A stretch of DNA of 35,034 bases from contig JAFGBX010000135.1 of NCBI GenBank assembly GCA_016932935.1, forward strand, positions 1 to 35,034, in the 5' to 3' direction. The position numbers and the translations under genes are program-made. The notes below the pieces were generated by a model that was given only the letters and a program-made list of their open reading frames with translations, searched no databases and was not told where the DNA came from. Positions 16,236 through 24,458 of this stretch are shown piece after piece (within the stretch, counting starts at the first letter, position 1; every line of letters starts with the position of its first letter). Source of the DNA: Promethearchaeota archaeon. Lineage in GTDB: Archaea > Asgardarchaeota > Lokiarchaeia > Sigyniarchaeales > Sigyniarchaeaceae.

Positions 16236-17441
16236 GTGGTCTCGTTGAGAAGAATATCCGTGACCATCGTTGGTGCGGGCCCCGCGGGAACTACCGCCGC
16301 AAAAAACTTAGCAGAAAGCGGAATTGACGTGTTGCTCATCGATAAGAACACGTTTCCGCGTGAAAAACCATGTGGTGGAGCACTTTCATTGAGTCTTCTC
16401 AACACACATCCCGCTTTAGAAAAGCTGGTGGATACCAACGTGCTCGCGGGCTGCATAGCGAGTGGCGACAACAAACATGTTCTTCACTACGACTCCGGGG
16501 AGAGGTTAGGGGCACTGGTGCAGCGGTCCTCATTCGATCACAGCTTGCTTACCGAAGCCAGAAAGGCGGGTGCGGAGGTCATCGAAGGCGAACGCGTGAC
16601 CAATGTGGAGTTTGACCAGCAAGCGGTCGTCGTGTCCACGGACAAGGGCCAGTACCGTTCCGATGTCGTGATCGGGGCTGGGGGGACACATGACCTGGTC
16701 GCCAAAAAGTCCGGCTTGAATCCGGGCTGGAAGCCTGACCACGTCGTTCTCTCTTACGTCGTGGAGCACGAGTTCCCCGAAACCGTGATGGATGATTACT
16801 TCACGACGAAGAGGAGGTTGTTCTTTCACCTCGGCTTCAAGGGGAACGACGGGTACGGGTGGGTTTTTCCCAAAGAAAGGCACCTAAACGTCGGCTTCGG
16901 CGCGCTGTCCAGCACAAACTCGAACCTCAAGCAAGTCTTTCTCGATTATGTCAAGTTCTGCCAAGATCTCCGGATAGTACCACCATTCTCCGTGTCCAAG
17001 ATGCAAGCGGCGCTCATCCCGATGAGGCGCATTTTGCCGCGGGTGTGGAGGGCACGCTGCATGCTCGTAGGAGATGCTGCCGGTTTCATCAATCCAATAA
17101 ACAGCGAGGGTATCCAATATGCCATCGAATCGGCAGAAATCGCAGCACGGGTTACCTCGAAAATGGTGCGATCGAGGGATTTCTCCAATTCCAACTGTCT
17201 CGAGTACCAGAACGCGTGCATGGCGCAGTTCGGTCGGAGGCTTAACGGCCTCCGGTTTCTATCGAAGATGATCTTGAAGCATAGCACCCTCGTCATCAAA
17301 AGTGCCGAGAACGATCCTATCTTGAAAGATCTGGCCTTGAAGATGTTACAGAATGCTGGCAACGTGGCCGAAAACAAGCGGAAGCTAATCAACCGATTTA
17401 TCAGGAACCTTGTCGTGAACACGGTTCAGAAAAAGCATTGA
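16236..17441 (+). CDS. Geranylgeranyl reductase family FAD-dependent enzyme
   Basis: 401-residue flavoenzyme of the family that saturates the geranylgeranyl chains of archaeal membrane lipids or related isoprenoids. The FAD-binding VGAGPAG is at 12-18, the family PREKPCGGALS at 41-51 (with the conserved Cys46), YGWVFPK at 207-213 and the second FAD motif GDAAGFINPINSEGI at 279-293. No long hydrophobic helix is present; association with the membrane surface is expected for the family. The start is a GTG placed about 26 bases after a TATA box, so it is probably leaderless; a TTG three codons later is possible. The gene is followed in the same frame, after one stop codon, by another flavoenzyme, which suggests joint function in isoprenoid or quinone metabolism. 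Confidence 0.87.
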   Translation: MVSLRRISVTIVGAGPAGTTAAKNLAESGIDVLLIDKNTFPREKPCGGALSLSLLNTHPALEKLVDTNVLAGCIASGDNKHVLHYDSGERLGALVQRSSFDHSLLTEARKAGAEVIEGERVTNVEFDQQAVVVSTDKGQYRSDVVIGAGGTHDLVAKKSGLNPGWKPDHVVLSYVVEHEFPETVMDDYFTTKRRLFFHLGFKGNDGYGWVFPKERHLNVGFGALSSTNSNLKQVFLDYVKFCQDLRIVPPFSVSKMQAALIPMRRILPRVWRARCMLVGDAAGFINPINSEGIQYAIESAEIAARVTSKMVRSRDFSNSNCLEYQNACMAQFGRRLNGLRFLSKMILKHSTLVIKSAENDPILKDLALKMLQNAGNVAENKRKLINRFIRNLVVNTVQKKH

Positions 17442-17450
17442 ACCAAGGCG

Positions 17451-18953
17451 ATCGCAACGGAATCAGCATCCAACCATTCCTCCCTTGTTGATAAATTCGA
17501 CGTTATCGTCGTCGGCGCGGGGATCGGCGGGCTGACGTGCGCCAGCTGGCTCGCGCTGGCCGGGAAGAAGGTGGTCGTGCTCGAAAAAAACGGTTTCGTC
17601 GGGGGCCGCTGCGCGTCCTACCGCAAGCACGGGTTCACGGTCGATTACGGTATCCACGCCTTCTCGCTCGGTCCGAGCGGCCCCCTACAAGAGGTGGTGC
17701 GGGCAGCGGATTCACGATTAGAAGGACGAAGCCCCCCGCTCCGCTGGCAGCGGTTGCCGATCGTATTGAAGTTCGGCGAGAGCGTGTTTCGCCCGGCCTT
17801 GCCGATCGACTGGTCACACTTCTGGAACTTGATCCGCACCGCGGGGATCGCCTTGTCCATGCATGGGGCGGCGCGTTCCGATAAGTTCGCGTTGGTCAAG
17901 ACCATGTTCGGCTTGCTAAGGCTGAAGGCCGGACGCCAAGAGCCACTGGAATCGTTGAGCGTGAAGGAAATGCTCGACAAGTTATCCGCATCGGAGGTGG
18001 CGCAGCAGATCATCGCGAGTTCAGCGGATTGCGTGTCGGCGATTCCTTACGAACGCTTCGTGGCCCGGGATTTCATGGACATCATGTTCAACATCTTGAA
18101 ACACGGGGGAGTCTGGTACCCGAAGGGGGGTTGCGGGGCGATCGCTCGGGCTTATTCCGATATAATCGAGCGGTGCGGCGGTACTGTGCTGACGGGCCAT
18201 GTCGTTGAGGAGATCGTGGTAGAAGGCTACCCCGCTCCTGGTATGCCCCTTCGGGTCGCCGGCGTGAGACTCACGGGCGGCACCGAGACCATCAGCGCGC
18301 CTTGCGTCGTGGTGAATGTCCACTATGGCGAGTTCTACGGAAAATTGCTCAAGCCGCAATACACCACCGATACCTTAGTAAAAAGGGTAACCGCCCTAGA
18401 GACAGCGTTGAGCGCGATCGTGCTGCACATCGCCCTAGACTCCGAAATCTTCACAGAGCAATTTGTAATGGACTCCCCGATGCTTCTAACGAAAGACAAT
18501 TATGTGCCAGGTGCTAATAACGCTATCGGGGGGATGTTCGTGATCGTGAGCAACCTTGATCCAGGCCTGGCCCCGCCAGGAAAGCAGCTCGTGCTCGCGG
18601 CTTTGGGAACGGACATAGCACTCGTTCGCGAGAAGGACAACCTTGTGCAAATATTGTTGGAGAAGCTGCAGAAGTTGGCTCCCCCGCCGGTTCAAGTCAA
18701 GGACCACGTCGAATGGATGGACGTGCTCGGCCCAAGGGAGATCGAATCGCTCTTCGGCGAGAAGGGCGCCGTGATCGGCATCGCCTCCACGATCCGACAA
18801 GCGAGGAGCAATCGCCTGGACGCCCAGACGCCGATACAGGGGCTATACCATTGCGGTGACGATTCCGGCACGCACCTGTGGGGGGTTGGCACCGAGCTCG
18901 CCGCGAAGAGCGGGCAATGCTGCGCGGAGCGGATACTGGGCAAGAAGCCATGA
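17451..18953 (+). CDS. Phytoene desaturase/amine-oxidase-like FAD enzyme without a standard start
   Basis: NAD(P)/FAD-dependent oxidoreductase of about 490-500 residues, similar in plan to carotenoid desaturases/isomerases and retinol-saturase-type enzymes. The N-terminal dinucleotide fold is complete (DVIVVGAGIGGLTCASWLAL, then VVLEKNGFVGGRCASY), HGGVWYPKGGCGAIARAY lies in the middle, and the FAD-closing block GLYHCGDDSGTHLWGVGTEL is near the end. Between the TGA of the preceding gene (17439-17441) and the FAD motif at 17508 there is no in-frame ATG, GTG or TTG. The coordinate given starts at an ATC (17451) behind AAGGCG and is a guess. The first standard start, a GTG at 17571, would remove the FAD-binding glycines and cannot give a working enzyme. 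Readthrough of TGA, a non-standard start or a sequence error are the options. Confidence 0.8.
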   Translation: MATESASNHSSLVDKFDVIVVGAGIGGLTCASWLALAGKKVVVLEKNGFVGGRCASYRKHGFTVDYGIHAFSLGPSGPLQEVVRAADSRLEGRSPPLRWQRLPIVLKFGESVFRPALPIDWSHFWNLIRTAGIALSMHGAARSDKFALVKTMFGLLRLKAGRQEPLESLSVKEMLDKLSASEVAQQIIASSADCVSAIPYERFVARDFMDIMFNILKHGGVWYPKGGCGAIARAYSDIIERCGGTVLTGHVVEEIVVEGYPAPGMPLRVAGVRLTGGTETISAPCVVVNVHYGEFYGKLLKPQYTTDTLVKRVTALETALSAIVLHIALDSEIFTEQFVMDSPMLLTKDNYVPGANNAIGGMFVIVSNLDPGLAPPGKQLVLAALGTDIALVREKDNLVQILLEKLQKLAPPPVQVKDHVEWMDVLGPREIESLFGEKGAVIGIASTIRQARSNRLDAQTPIQGLYHCGDDSGTHLWGVGTELAAKSGQCCAERILGKKP

Positions 18954-18985
18954 TGGCGGCGCTTCATGAGAACCGGCCCACGAAT

Positions 18986-18997
18986 CCTTTTTATAGG
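18986..18997 (+). promoter_or_regulatory. TATA box for the 7-TM protein gene
   Basis: CCTTTTTATAGG predicts transcription from about 19020, after the in-frame ATG at 19015. This favours the later ATG at 19105, which has a ribosome site. Confidence 0.6.
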
Positions 18998-19104
18998 TTC
19001 TTCGGGAGTGTGTCATGCAAGCACGGCAACCCCGCGCGTTCCGGTTTGCCGCGCCCGGCTTGGATCGAATCCACCCCACCGACGATAATCCCGAGGAGAA
19101 GCCG

Positions 19105-19917
19105 ATGATCCTTGACATCTCGACCCTGGAGCTGAACGTCTTTTACGCCCTGTCCGTGATCCTCGTCTCGGTCAAGCTCTGCTTGCTGGCATTCTTGTGT
19201 AAGAAGGAGATCGACCACGTGAAGTCGGCAGGGAAGTCATCGTTCGGTTTCGCCTCCAGCGTGATCTTCCTCCTAGCTTGCCTCGTCGTTGCACGGCTGG
19301 TCTACATGCAGTTCGACTTCGTCCTCACCAAGTTCGACCCGAGCACGTACTATCTAGATCCCGCAGTCTGGTATTGGAAGGCAGCGACGTTGGTCGCCAG
19401 CATAGGCTTCGCCGTCTTCATGTTCGTCACGGATTACCGCATCTTCCGGTTCAAGTTCAAGGGCATCTTCGCGTACATGATCGCGGCGTTTGCAGCGTGC
19501 TTGTTCTTCCTTCCCGTGCATTCGAAGCCCGATTTCGAGTTCGTCTCGCTGTTCTTGCTGAGTGCCAACTGCGTCACGATCGTCCTCCCCGTGTTCTTCC
19601 TCTACATGGGGCGGCAGCGTTCCCCCTACCAGGTGCCGAGCCTGCTCATCGCGTTCGGGATCATCACGTATGCGGTCGGGGCCACCATCACGACCGAGAC
19701 CATTCTGGCGGTTCTCCCCAGGATGTTCATCTACCTCAGCTCGCTGGTCTTGAAGATCGCCGGGCTCGTCATGTTCGCGTACGGGGTCTCCAGGTTCGCG
19801 ACGAAGTTCTCGAGATCGCGCGGCCTCGTGTCCTCGGGCCATATCTCGAGGAAAACGGATAGCGGGCGCCTCAGCACCCCCGGACAACCAGCCGGGTCGT
19901 ACACGGCCTCCACGTGA
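19105..19917 (+). CDS. Seven-transmembrane protein of unknown function
   Basis: About 270 residues with seven predicted membrane helices, starting near residues 12, 43, 88, 115, 142, 173 and 201 of this start. Representative cores are ALSVILVSVKLCLLAFL, VIFLLACLVVARLVYM, AATLVASIGFAVFMFV and YLSSLVLKIAGLVMFAYGVS. A polar tail of about 40 residues rich in Ser and Arg follows, probably cytosolic. I see no retinal-binding Lys pattern or known receptor, transporter or enzyme motif, so the family is not named. The ATG at 19105 has a GAGGAG ribosome site six bases upstream; an in-frame ATG at 19015 would add 30 residues without hydrophobic character. It has its own promoter and stands alone between the flavoenzyme pair and a 319-base gap. 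Confidence 0.78.
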   Translation: MILDISTLELNVFYALSVILVSVKLCLLAFLCKKEIDHVKSAGKSSFGFASSVIFLLACLVVARLVYMQFDFVLTKFDPSTYYLDPAVWYWKAATLVASIGFAVFMFVTDYRIFRFKFKGIFAYMIAAFAACLFFLPVHSKPDFEFVSLFLLSANCVTIVLPVFFLYMGRQRSPYQVPSLLIAFGIITYAVGATITTETILAVLPRMFIYLSSLVLKIAGLVMFAYGVSRFATKFSRSRGLVSSGHISRKTDSGRLSTPGQPAGSYTAST

Positions 19918-20236
19918 GCTGCTGCGTCCCTCTCCGAGCGGCTTTCGCTGGGAGGGGCTCGCTCCCTCCCGCGTTCTCGCCCGCTTCCCGGGAGATCCTG
20001 CCTTGCTCCAATCCTTCCAGCCTCCTCGATTGCCGCGTCCGAGACCGAGTTAACACGCGATTGCCAATCGAACAGGCCCCCCTCCTGGCCACAAACATGC
20101 CAGGCAAGGCTACAACGAGGCGTCGCTTCCCGCGGTTTCCAAAGCTGCGGGAGGAAAGATTTTAATCATCATTCACTGATAGGTCAACATCTTTCCCTTA
20201 TGAGTACCTTTGGGGGGATGATAAGGAAAGGTGATC
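19918..20236 (+). other. 319-base gap with two hairpins and a promoter
   Basis: No convincing gene: the open frame here is rich in Arg, Pro and Ser and has no domain. An inverted repeat, GGGAGGG at 19950-19956 and CCCTCCC at 19964-19970, lies 33 bases after the 7-TM stop and could end its transcript. A second hairpin pairs 20126-20133 (CTTCCCGC) with 20147-20154 (GCGGGAGG), with one wobble pair, and is followed by GATTTTAATC at 20159-20168. That AT stretch is a likely TATA box for the next gene, with a start near 20192. A small RNA cannot be excluded. Confidence 0.45.
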
Positions 20237-20905
20237 ATGATGGACGAAATCGTTGTTGAAAAGAACCTCAAGGACATCTTCATCCGGGAGATCATCACCG
20301 CGGCCATCGGCGTGACGATCCTCGTGCTCATCACGAGGACATCGATCAACACCGGCGACTTCGACGCGGGCTTCTACGTCGGTTTTTCGCTGTGCCTCAC
20401 GTTCGGCGTCGCCATACCGGTCGTCGTCACCGTCTTGTCCGGGATCGCGAAAACCAACCTCAAGGCGAACCCGAAGCTGGTCTACGTCTTCTCGATCATC
20501 ACGCTGATCGGGTCGATCGGCGGGTCGGGGGCCTGCGCCATCGGTGCCATCGCCATCGGCAACTCGATCGGAACGGATATCCACTGGTACCAGGTCAAGC
20601 TCGGCGACCCTTACGAGATCCCACCTGCCGAGGTGTACCTCCAGAACCTCGGACTGCACATCGCCGTGGCGGTTCTCTTCAGCGTCCTGGTGGTGCTCTT
20701 GATCCTCGTCATCGTCTCGGCGGCGAAGAACCTCAAGGAGTCGTCCGACGTCGCGGGCTTCGCCACGACCACGACTGCATCGAGGGCCAGCACCCAGCCG
20801 GCCGCCGCGGGTGGCGGTGCTGGTGGCGGCACCTTCTGCCAGCAATGTGGCCACGCCAACGTGCCGGGCGCGAAGTTCTGCAAGAGCTGCGGCAAAGCAC
20901 TATGA
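20237..20905 (+). CDS. Membrane protein with C-terminal zinc ribbon
   Basis: About 222 residues. Four hydrophobic helices are predicted: IITAAIGVTILVLIT, VGFSLCLTFGVAIPVVVTVL, VYVFSIITLIGSIGGSGACAIGAIAI and HIAVAVLFSVLVVLLILVIV. A flexible linker of Thr, Ala and Gly (from about residue 180) joins them to a zinc ribbon, FCQQCGHANVPGAKFCKSCG, in which two CxxC knuckles are separated by 11 residues. Zinc-ribbon tails on small membrane proteins are common in Asgard and other archaea, but their partner is usually unknown. The ATG at 20237 follows AAGGAAAGGTGATC, a strong ribosome site; the next codon is also ATG. The gene is followed at once by a T-rich terminator and faces the ABCE1 gene. Confidence 0.8.
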   Translation: MMDEIVVEKNLKDIFIREIITAAIGVTILVLITRTSINTGDFDAGFYVGFSLCLTFGVAIPVVVTVLSGIAKTNLKANPKLVYVFSIITLIGSIGGSGACAIGAIAIGNSIGTDIHWYQVKLGDPYEIPPAEVYLQNLGLHIAVAVLFSVLVVLLILVIVSAAKNLKESSDVAGFATTTTASRASTQPAAAGGGAGGGTFCQQCGHANVPGAKFCKSCGKAL

Positions 20906-20920
20906 CAAGCAAGGCCTAGA

Positions 20921-20938
20921 ACCTTTTTCCTTTTTTCT
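20921..20938 (+). terminator. T-rich transcription terminator
   Basis: ACCTTTTTCCTTTTTTCT, starting 16 bases after the zinc-ribbon gene stop, has two T runs of five and six, the usual archaeal intrinsic terminator. It sits in the short gap to the convergent ABCE1 gene. Confidence 0.6.
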
Positions 20939-20959
20939 ACCGGTCTCGTCTACAAGCTC

Positions 20960-22819
20960 TCAGTTCTCGTAGAAGTATTGCCCCGACGAGCGCTGCGCCT
21001 TGTCGAGTTGCGAGTCCTTCTTGTTGATCCGCGCCCGTCCCGTGTCCTCGTCCCGCCGGAACGTCACGTCGAGCATCTTCAAGAACGCGTTCATGCCGTC
21101 CCGCTTGTCCAGCGGCCCGATCGTGTGGCCGTGCACGCCGGGCGTCCCCGCGAAGATGAGCATGCGGTCGGCGAGCGCGTCGGCGATCTGGATGTCGTGC
21201 TCTATGCAGATCGTGGTCGAGTGCGACCGCTTCGTGTTGGCCCGGATCACCGAGCTCACGTGGAGCCGCTCCTCGACGTCGAGGTATGCCGACGGCTCGT
21301 CGAGCACGTAGAGGTCGGCCCGCGCCGCGAGGCACGCCACGATGAAGACGCGCTGGAGCTCCCCGCCGGAGAGGTCGTCGACACGCTTCTCGAACAGCCG
21401 ATCCACGCCGAGCGGCCGGTACAGCGGCTCGAGCATGTTCTCGGAGAAGTCGAAGTTCTGCGACGTGTCCGTGATGAACTGCTTCACCGTCCCCTCGTAC
21501 TCCCGCGTGATGTACTGCGGCTTGTAGGACACGCTCGTGGCGAGGGGCACGTAACTGCACCCCGGGTCCGGCGGGAGCTTCCCCGCGAGGATCTTGGCGA
21601 GGGTCGACTTGCCGAGGCCGTTCTCCCCGACCACCCCGAGGATCTCGGACATGAAGATCACCCCCGGTTCGATCTCGAGCTTGAAGCCCTCGAAGGTCTT
21701 CGTTATCCTGCCGTACGAGGCGAAGACCCGCGCGTTGTCCCAGCGGCGGCCCCCCGACGTCCGCTTGAACGTGATCTCCGTGTCCCTGAATTCCACGTTT
21801 TCTGTCTTCACGAATCCCTTCAGATACGAGTTGATGCCCGCCTTCGTGGTCTGCACGTTGGTCACGATCCCGAACTGGTGCGGGACGCCGTAGAACAAGT
21901 TGATGACGTCCGACATGTAGTCTAGGACCGTCAAGTCGTGCTCCACGACCAGGATGGGATGCTTCTCCCCCGAGCCGCCGGCCCGCGCTTCGAGCAGGCG
22001 CGCGAGGGCGATGCGCTTCTTGACGTCGAGGAACGTGCATGGCTCGTCGACGAGGTACACTTCGGCGTCACTGACGAGCACTTGTGCGATGGCGAAGCGC
22101 TGCAGCTCGCCCCCGCTACACTGCTCCAGGTGCCGCCCCGCGATGGCATGGATGTCGAGCTCGTCCATGACCTCGTCGAAGAACCCGGCGTCGACGGCCG
22201 CCGACTCGCCGAGGACATCCTGTACGGTCTTCCCGCGGAACTGGTCGAACAAGACGTTGAGCACCTGCTTCTTGTAGGCCACCCGTCGCCTTCCCGCGTA
22301 GAGGCCGGTGAAGTGATCCCGCATCTCCGCCTCCTTGACGTGCTTGACGAATTCACCCCAGGGGACCTCCTCGCCCGGCCGCGCGTGGTTCCCGAAGTTC
22401 GGCTTGAGCAGGCCGGCGAGGATGTCGAACACGGTGGACTTCCCGATGCCGTTCGGCCCGCAGAGCCCGGTGACGCGCCCGGGGACGAGCACGGGGAGGC
22501 CGTACAGGCGAAACCCCTCGCCGCCGGCCTCGGTCGCGTAGGCGTGGATCCTGCCCTTGCCCCGATCCTCCTCGATGACGTTCTTCACGTGGATGGCCTT
22601 GACGGGACAGACGTTCGCGCAAACGCCGCATCTGATGCAAAACTCGGACTTGATGATGATCTGGTTCGTCGATTCCTTGACCCGAATCGGTATCTCTGTC
22701 CGCTCGCGGGCCCTCGTCTTCGTCTTCGACGTGATGTTGACCGGGCACTTGGCGATGCACGGGCGGCCGCACGTGTCGATCGTGCACAGCGAGTAGTCGA
22801 CGACGTAAACCCTTTTCAT
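20960..22819 (-). CDS. rli: ABCE1/RLI ribosome-recycling ATPase
   Basis: Splits ribosomes after termination together with aRF1 or Pelota. 619 residues, the normal family layout. The N-terminal iron-sulfur domain has two clusters: Cys12, 17, 21 and 25 (CTIDTCGRPCIAKCP) and Cys61, 64, 67 and 71 (CIRCGVCANVCP). The first ATPase domain has Walker A GPNGIGKST (121-129), signature CSGGELQRF (234-242) and Walker B VYLVDEP. The second has GENGLGKST (398-406), LSGGELQRV (483-491) and LYVLDEPSAYLD. The C-terminal Arg/Gln-rich tail ends with SGQYFYEN. The ATG at 22819 begins the conserved MKRVYVVDYSLC; the 34 extra codons upstream are not conserved and overlap the promoter. It is divergent from the solenoid protein gene. 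All catalytic residues look intact. Confidence 0.97.
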   Translation of the reverse strand: MKRVYVVDYSLCTIDTCGRPCIAKCPVNITSKTKTRARERTEIPIRVKESTNQIIIKSEFCIRCGVCANVCPVKAIHVKNVIEEDRGKGRIHAYATEAGGEGFRLYGLPVLVPGRVTGLCGPNGIGKSTVFDILAGLLKPNFGNHARPGEEVPWGEFVKHVKEAEMRDHFTGLYAGRRRVAYKKQVLNVLFDQFRGKTVQDVLGESAAVDAGFFDEVMDELDIHAIAGRHLEQCSGGELQRFAIAQVLVSDAEVYLVDEPCTFLDVKKRIALARLLEARAGGSGEKHPILVVEHDLTVLDYMSDVINLFYGVPHQFGIVTNVQTTKAGINSYLKGFVKTENVEFRDTEITFKRTSGGRRWDNARVFASYGRITKTFEGFKLEIEPGVIFMSEILGVVGENGLGKSTLAKILAGKLPPDPGCSYVPLATSVSYKPQYITREYEGTVKQFITDTSQNFDFSENMLEPLYRPLGVDRLFEKRVDDLSGGELQRVFIVACLAARADLYVLDEPSAYLDVEERLHVSSVIRANTKRSHSTTICIEHDIQIADALADRMLIFAGTPGVHGHTIGPLDKRDGMNAFLKMLDVTFRRDEDTGRARINKKDSQLDKAQRSSGQYFYEN

Positions 22820-22844
22820 CGCGTAGAGATATAGTGGAAGAGAC

Positions 22845-22858
22845 AAGTATTTTTCAAT
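22845..22858. promoter_or_regulatory. Overlapping divergent TATA-like elements (ABCE1 and solenoid gene)
   Basis: AAGTATTTTTCAAT is the only AT-rich block in the 61-base gap. On the minus strand it reads TTGAAAAATACTT, about 30 bases before the ABCE1 ATG; on the plus strand it lies about 30 bases before the ATG at 22881. Both mRNAs would have almost no leader. Confidence 0.45.
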
Positions 22859-22880
22859 GCATCCGTGAGGTGCGTACGAC

Positions 22881-24404
22881 ATGGCGCCTGACCGCGCGAA
22901 ACGAACCAGGGCGGGACTCATCCAATTATTCGAGCAAGCGTATAATAGCAGCGGATGTGGCGCCGAGGCTGAGCCCGTCCCCTACTATCATGAGGACTTT
23001 CTTCCCCTCACGAAAGAACTGGACAACATCGGGTTCTTCTTCGACCTGTTCGACATGGGCAGTGCCAGGCTGCGCGCTTGGGGCTTCCTGGGGATATTCC
23101 ACCTCCTACGCGATAGGACTGCGGAGGATCCGGACGTCCGGCGGCTCATGCCTCTGGCAAGGCTGCACAAGGCCGTCATCCAGTTACTCCAGGACGAGAG
23201 GAAGGTCTCGGAGGCGGCGGGCTGCTTCATCGTCGAAGAACCTCTCCGGATCCACCACGTGGACAGGCTCTGCATACTCGATGCCTCCTTCACGCTCGAC
23301 CCGATTTGGGAATACTGCACGTCCCCTGGCACGAAGGCGGATGAGGTCGTCGGGACACTGCTGGAAGAAGCCGTGTCGCTCGCCCCCAAGCCGGGCGTCG
23401 AGGGCGTCATCATGGATCACGCGAGGAAGGTGCGGCTTCCGGACTTCAAGACGAAGAATGCCCTGGCGAACGCGATTGGGAACCTCTCCAAGCGAGCCGG
23501 GGTTCAAGGAAGGGCCGAGGTCTCGTCGATGTTCAAGCGTTGGCTAAAGGACGTCGAGAATGACAAGACGGAGCAAGAGACCGTCAAGGGTGAGACCGAA
23601 TACGTGGCCCAGCAACGTAGGTCCACCATCGCGATCCAAAAAAAGCGCCTCCAGACGACCATCATCAGCGTGGCTGCTGCATTGGGTCTCGGGTTCGAAC
23701 CGGAGACCATCCATTGGCTGAAGACAACGAAGGGGTGGGGGAGCCATGCACTGGGGGAGATCGCCACCGCGTACCGCCACAGCGAGTTGTTCACGGGGGC
23801 GTTGATCGATATCTTGAGCGACGTGACGGACCCGTCCTTTGCAGCGGCGCTTCTCGACACCTTGGCCGAGAGCAGGATGCCCGGATGGTATGACGACCTC
23901 CTCAAGGGGTACATCCGGAAAAACCGGGTCGTCGGCGTGCAGTTCTTGCGACGCCTCGCGATCAGTGACCTCGTCGACGAGGAGATCGCGACCAATTGCT
24001 TGCAGTTCGGCGGCTCCGACCAGTACCGGTTCATCGTGGACTTCTTTGCAGAACGCCCGGAGACAATGGAGAAATGGCATAGGTTCCGGAAGGAATTCTT
24101 GGAACTGCTGGCACTCACGCGCGAATCCGGGGCCTTCAAACACGGTCGGTTTTATGATGCAAAGAAGGCGGTACTCACCATCGCCAGGATCTTGAAGTCG
24201 GAAGCGGTCAGTGCGTTCTGCCTAAAAAACGTATCCGATTTGAGCCACGGCATCTTGCGTGCGCTGGCCGTGAAGGCCATTCTCGCGATCGGGAAGAAGG
24301 AACACTGCGACGAGGCGCACGGGTTCCTCGAAAGCGATGAGGGGTTGCGCAAGTGCTTCGAGAAGGTATCGAAGGAAAAAGGCTTTTCGAGCGCCTTCCA
24401 TTAG
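22881..24404 (+). CDS. Alpha-solenoid (HEAT-like) protein of unknown function
   Basis: 507 residues, almost all predicted alpha-helical and with no signal peptide or membrane helix. Repeated helical pairs with small hydrophobic cores (for example FAAALLDTLAESRMPGW, GVQFLRRLAISDLVDEEIA and ILRALAVKAILAIGKKEHCD) look like HEAT/ARM-type repeats, which serve as binding scaffolds. A charged break of about 30 residues (near 220-250, with KTEQETVKGETEY) separates two halves. No catalytic motif is visible. The ATG has a GAGGTG ribosome site. The gene is divergent from ABCE1 and may share its promoter region, so it could be expressed together with it; a physical link to ribosome recycling is only speculation. 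Confidence 0.75.
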   Translation: MAPDRAKRTRAGLIQLFEQAYNSSGCGAEAEPVPYYHEDFLPLTKELDNIGFFFDLFDMGSARLRAWGFLGIFHLLRDRTAEDPDVRRLMPLARLHKAVIQLLQDERKVSEAAGCFIVEEPLRIHHVDRLCILDASFTLDPIWEYCTSPGTKADEVVGTLLEEAVSLAPKPGVEGVIMDHARKVRLPDFKTKNALANAIGNLSKRAGVQGRAEVSSMFKRWLKDVENDKTEQETVKGETEYVAQQRRSTIAIQKKRLQTTIISVAAALGLGFEPETIHWLKTTKGWGSHALGEIATAYRHSELFTGALIDILSDVTDPSFAAALLDTLAESRMPGWYDDLLKGYIRKNRVVGVQFLRRLAISDLVDEEIATNCLQFGGSDQYRFIVDFFAERPETMEKWHRFRKEFLELLALTRESGAFKHGRFYDAKKAVLTIARILKSEAVSAFCLKNVSDLSHGILRALAVKAILAIGKKEHCDEAHGFLESDEGLRKCFEKVSKEKGFSSAFH

Positions 24405-24458
24405 ATCTTGCGGGAAGTGCCACTTTGACTCAAGGGGATGGCAAGAGCGAACGTGGCA

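Noticed and set aside
19914-20165. 83-codon plus-strand frame in the gap before the zinc-ribbon gene
   Set aside because: No ribosome site, no hydrophobic or domain pattern, and it contains two inverted repeats and runs into a TATA-like site.
22820-22921. A 34-codon N-terminal extension of ABCE1
   Set aside because: The conserved ABCE1 start is MKRVYVVDYS at 22819; the extension covers the promoter and the start of the divergent gene.
23690-23705. GGTTCGAACC-like sequence resembling a tRNA T-arm
   Set aside because: It lies within the solenoid protein gene, and no matching acceptor, D or anticodon stems could be found around it.
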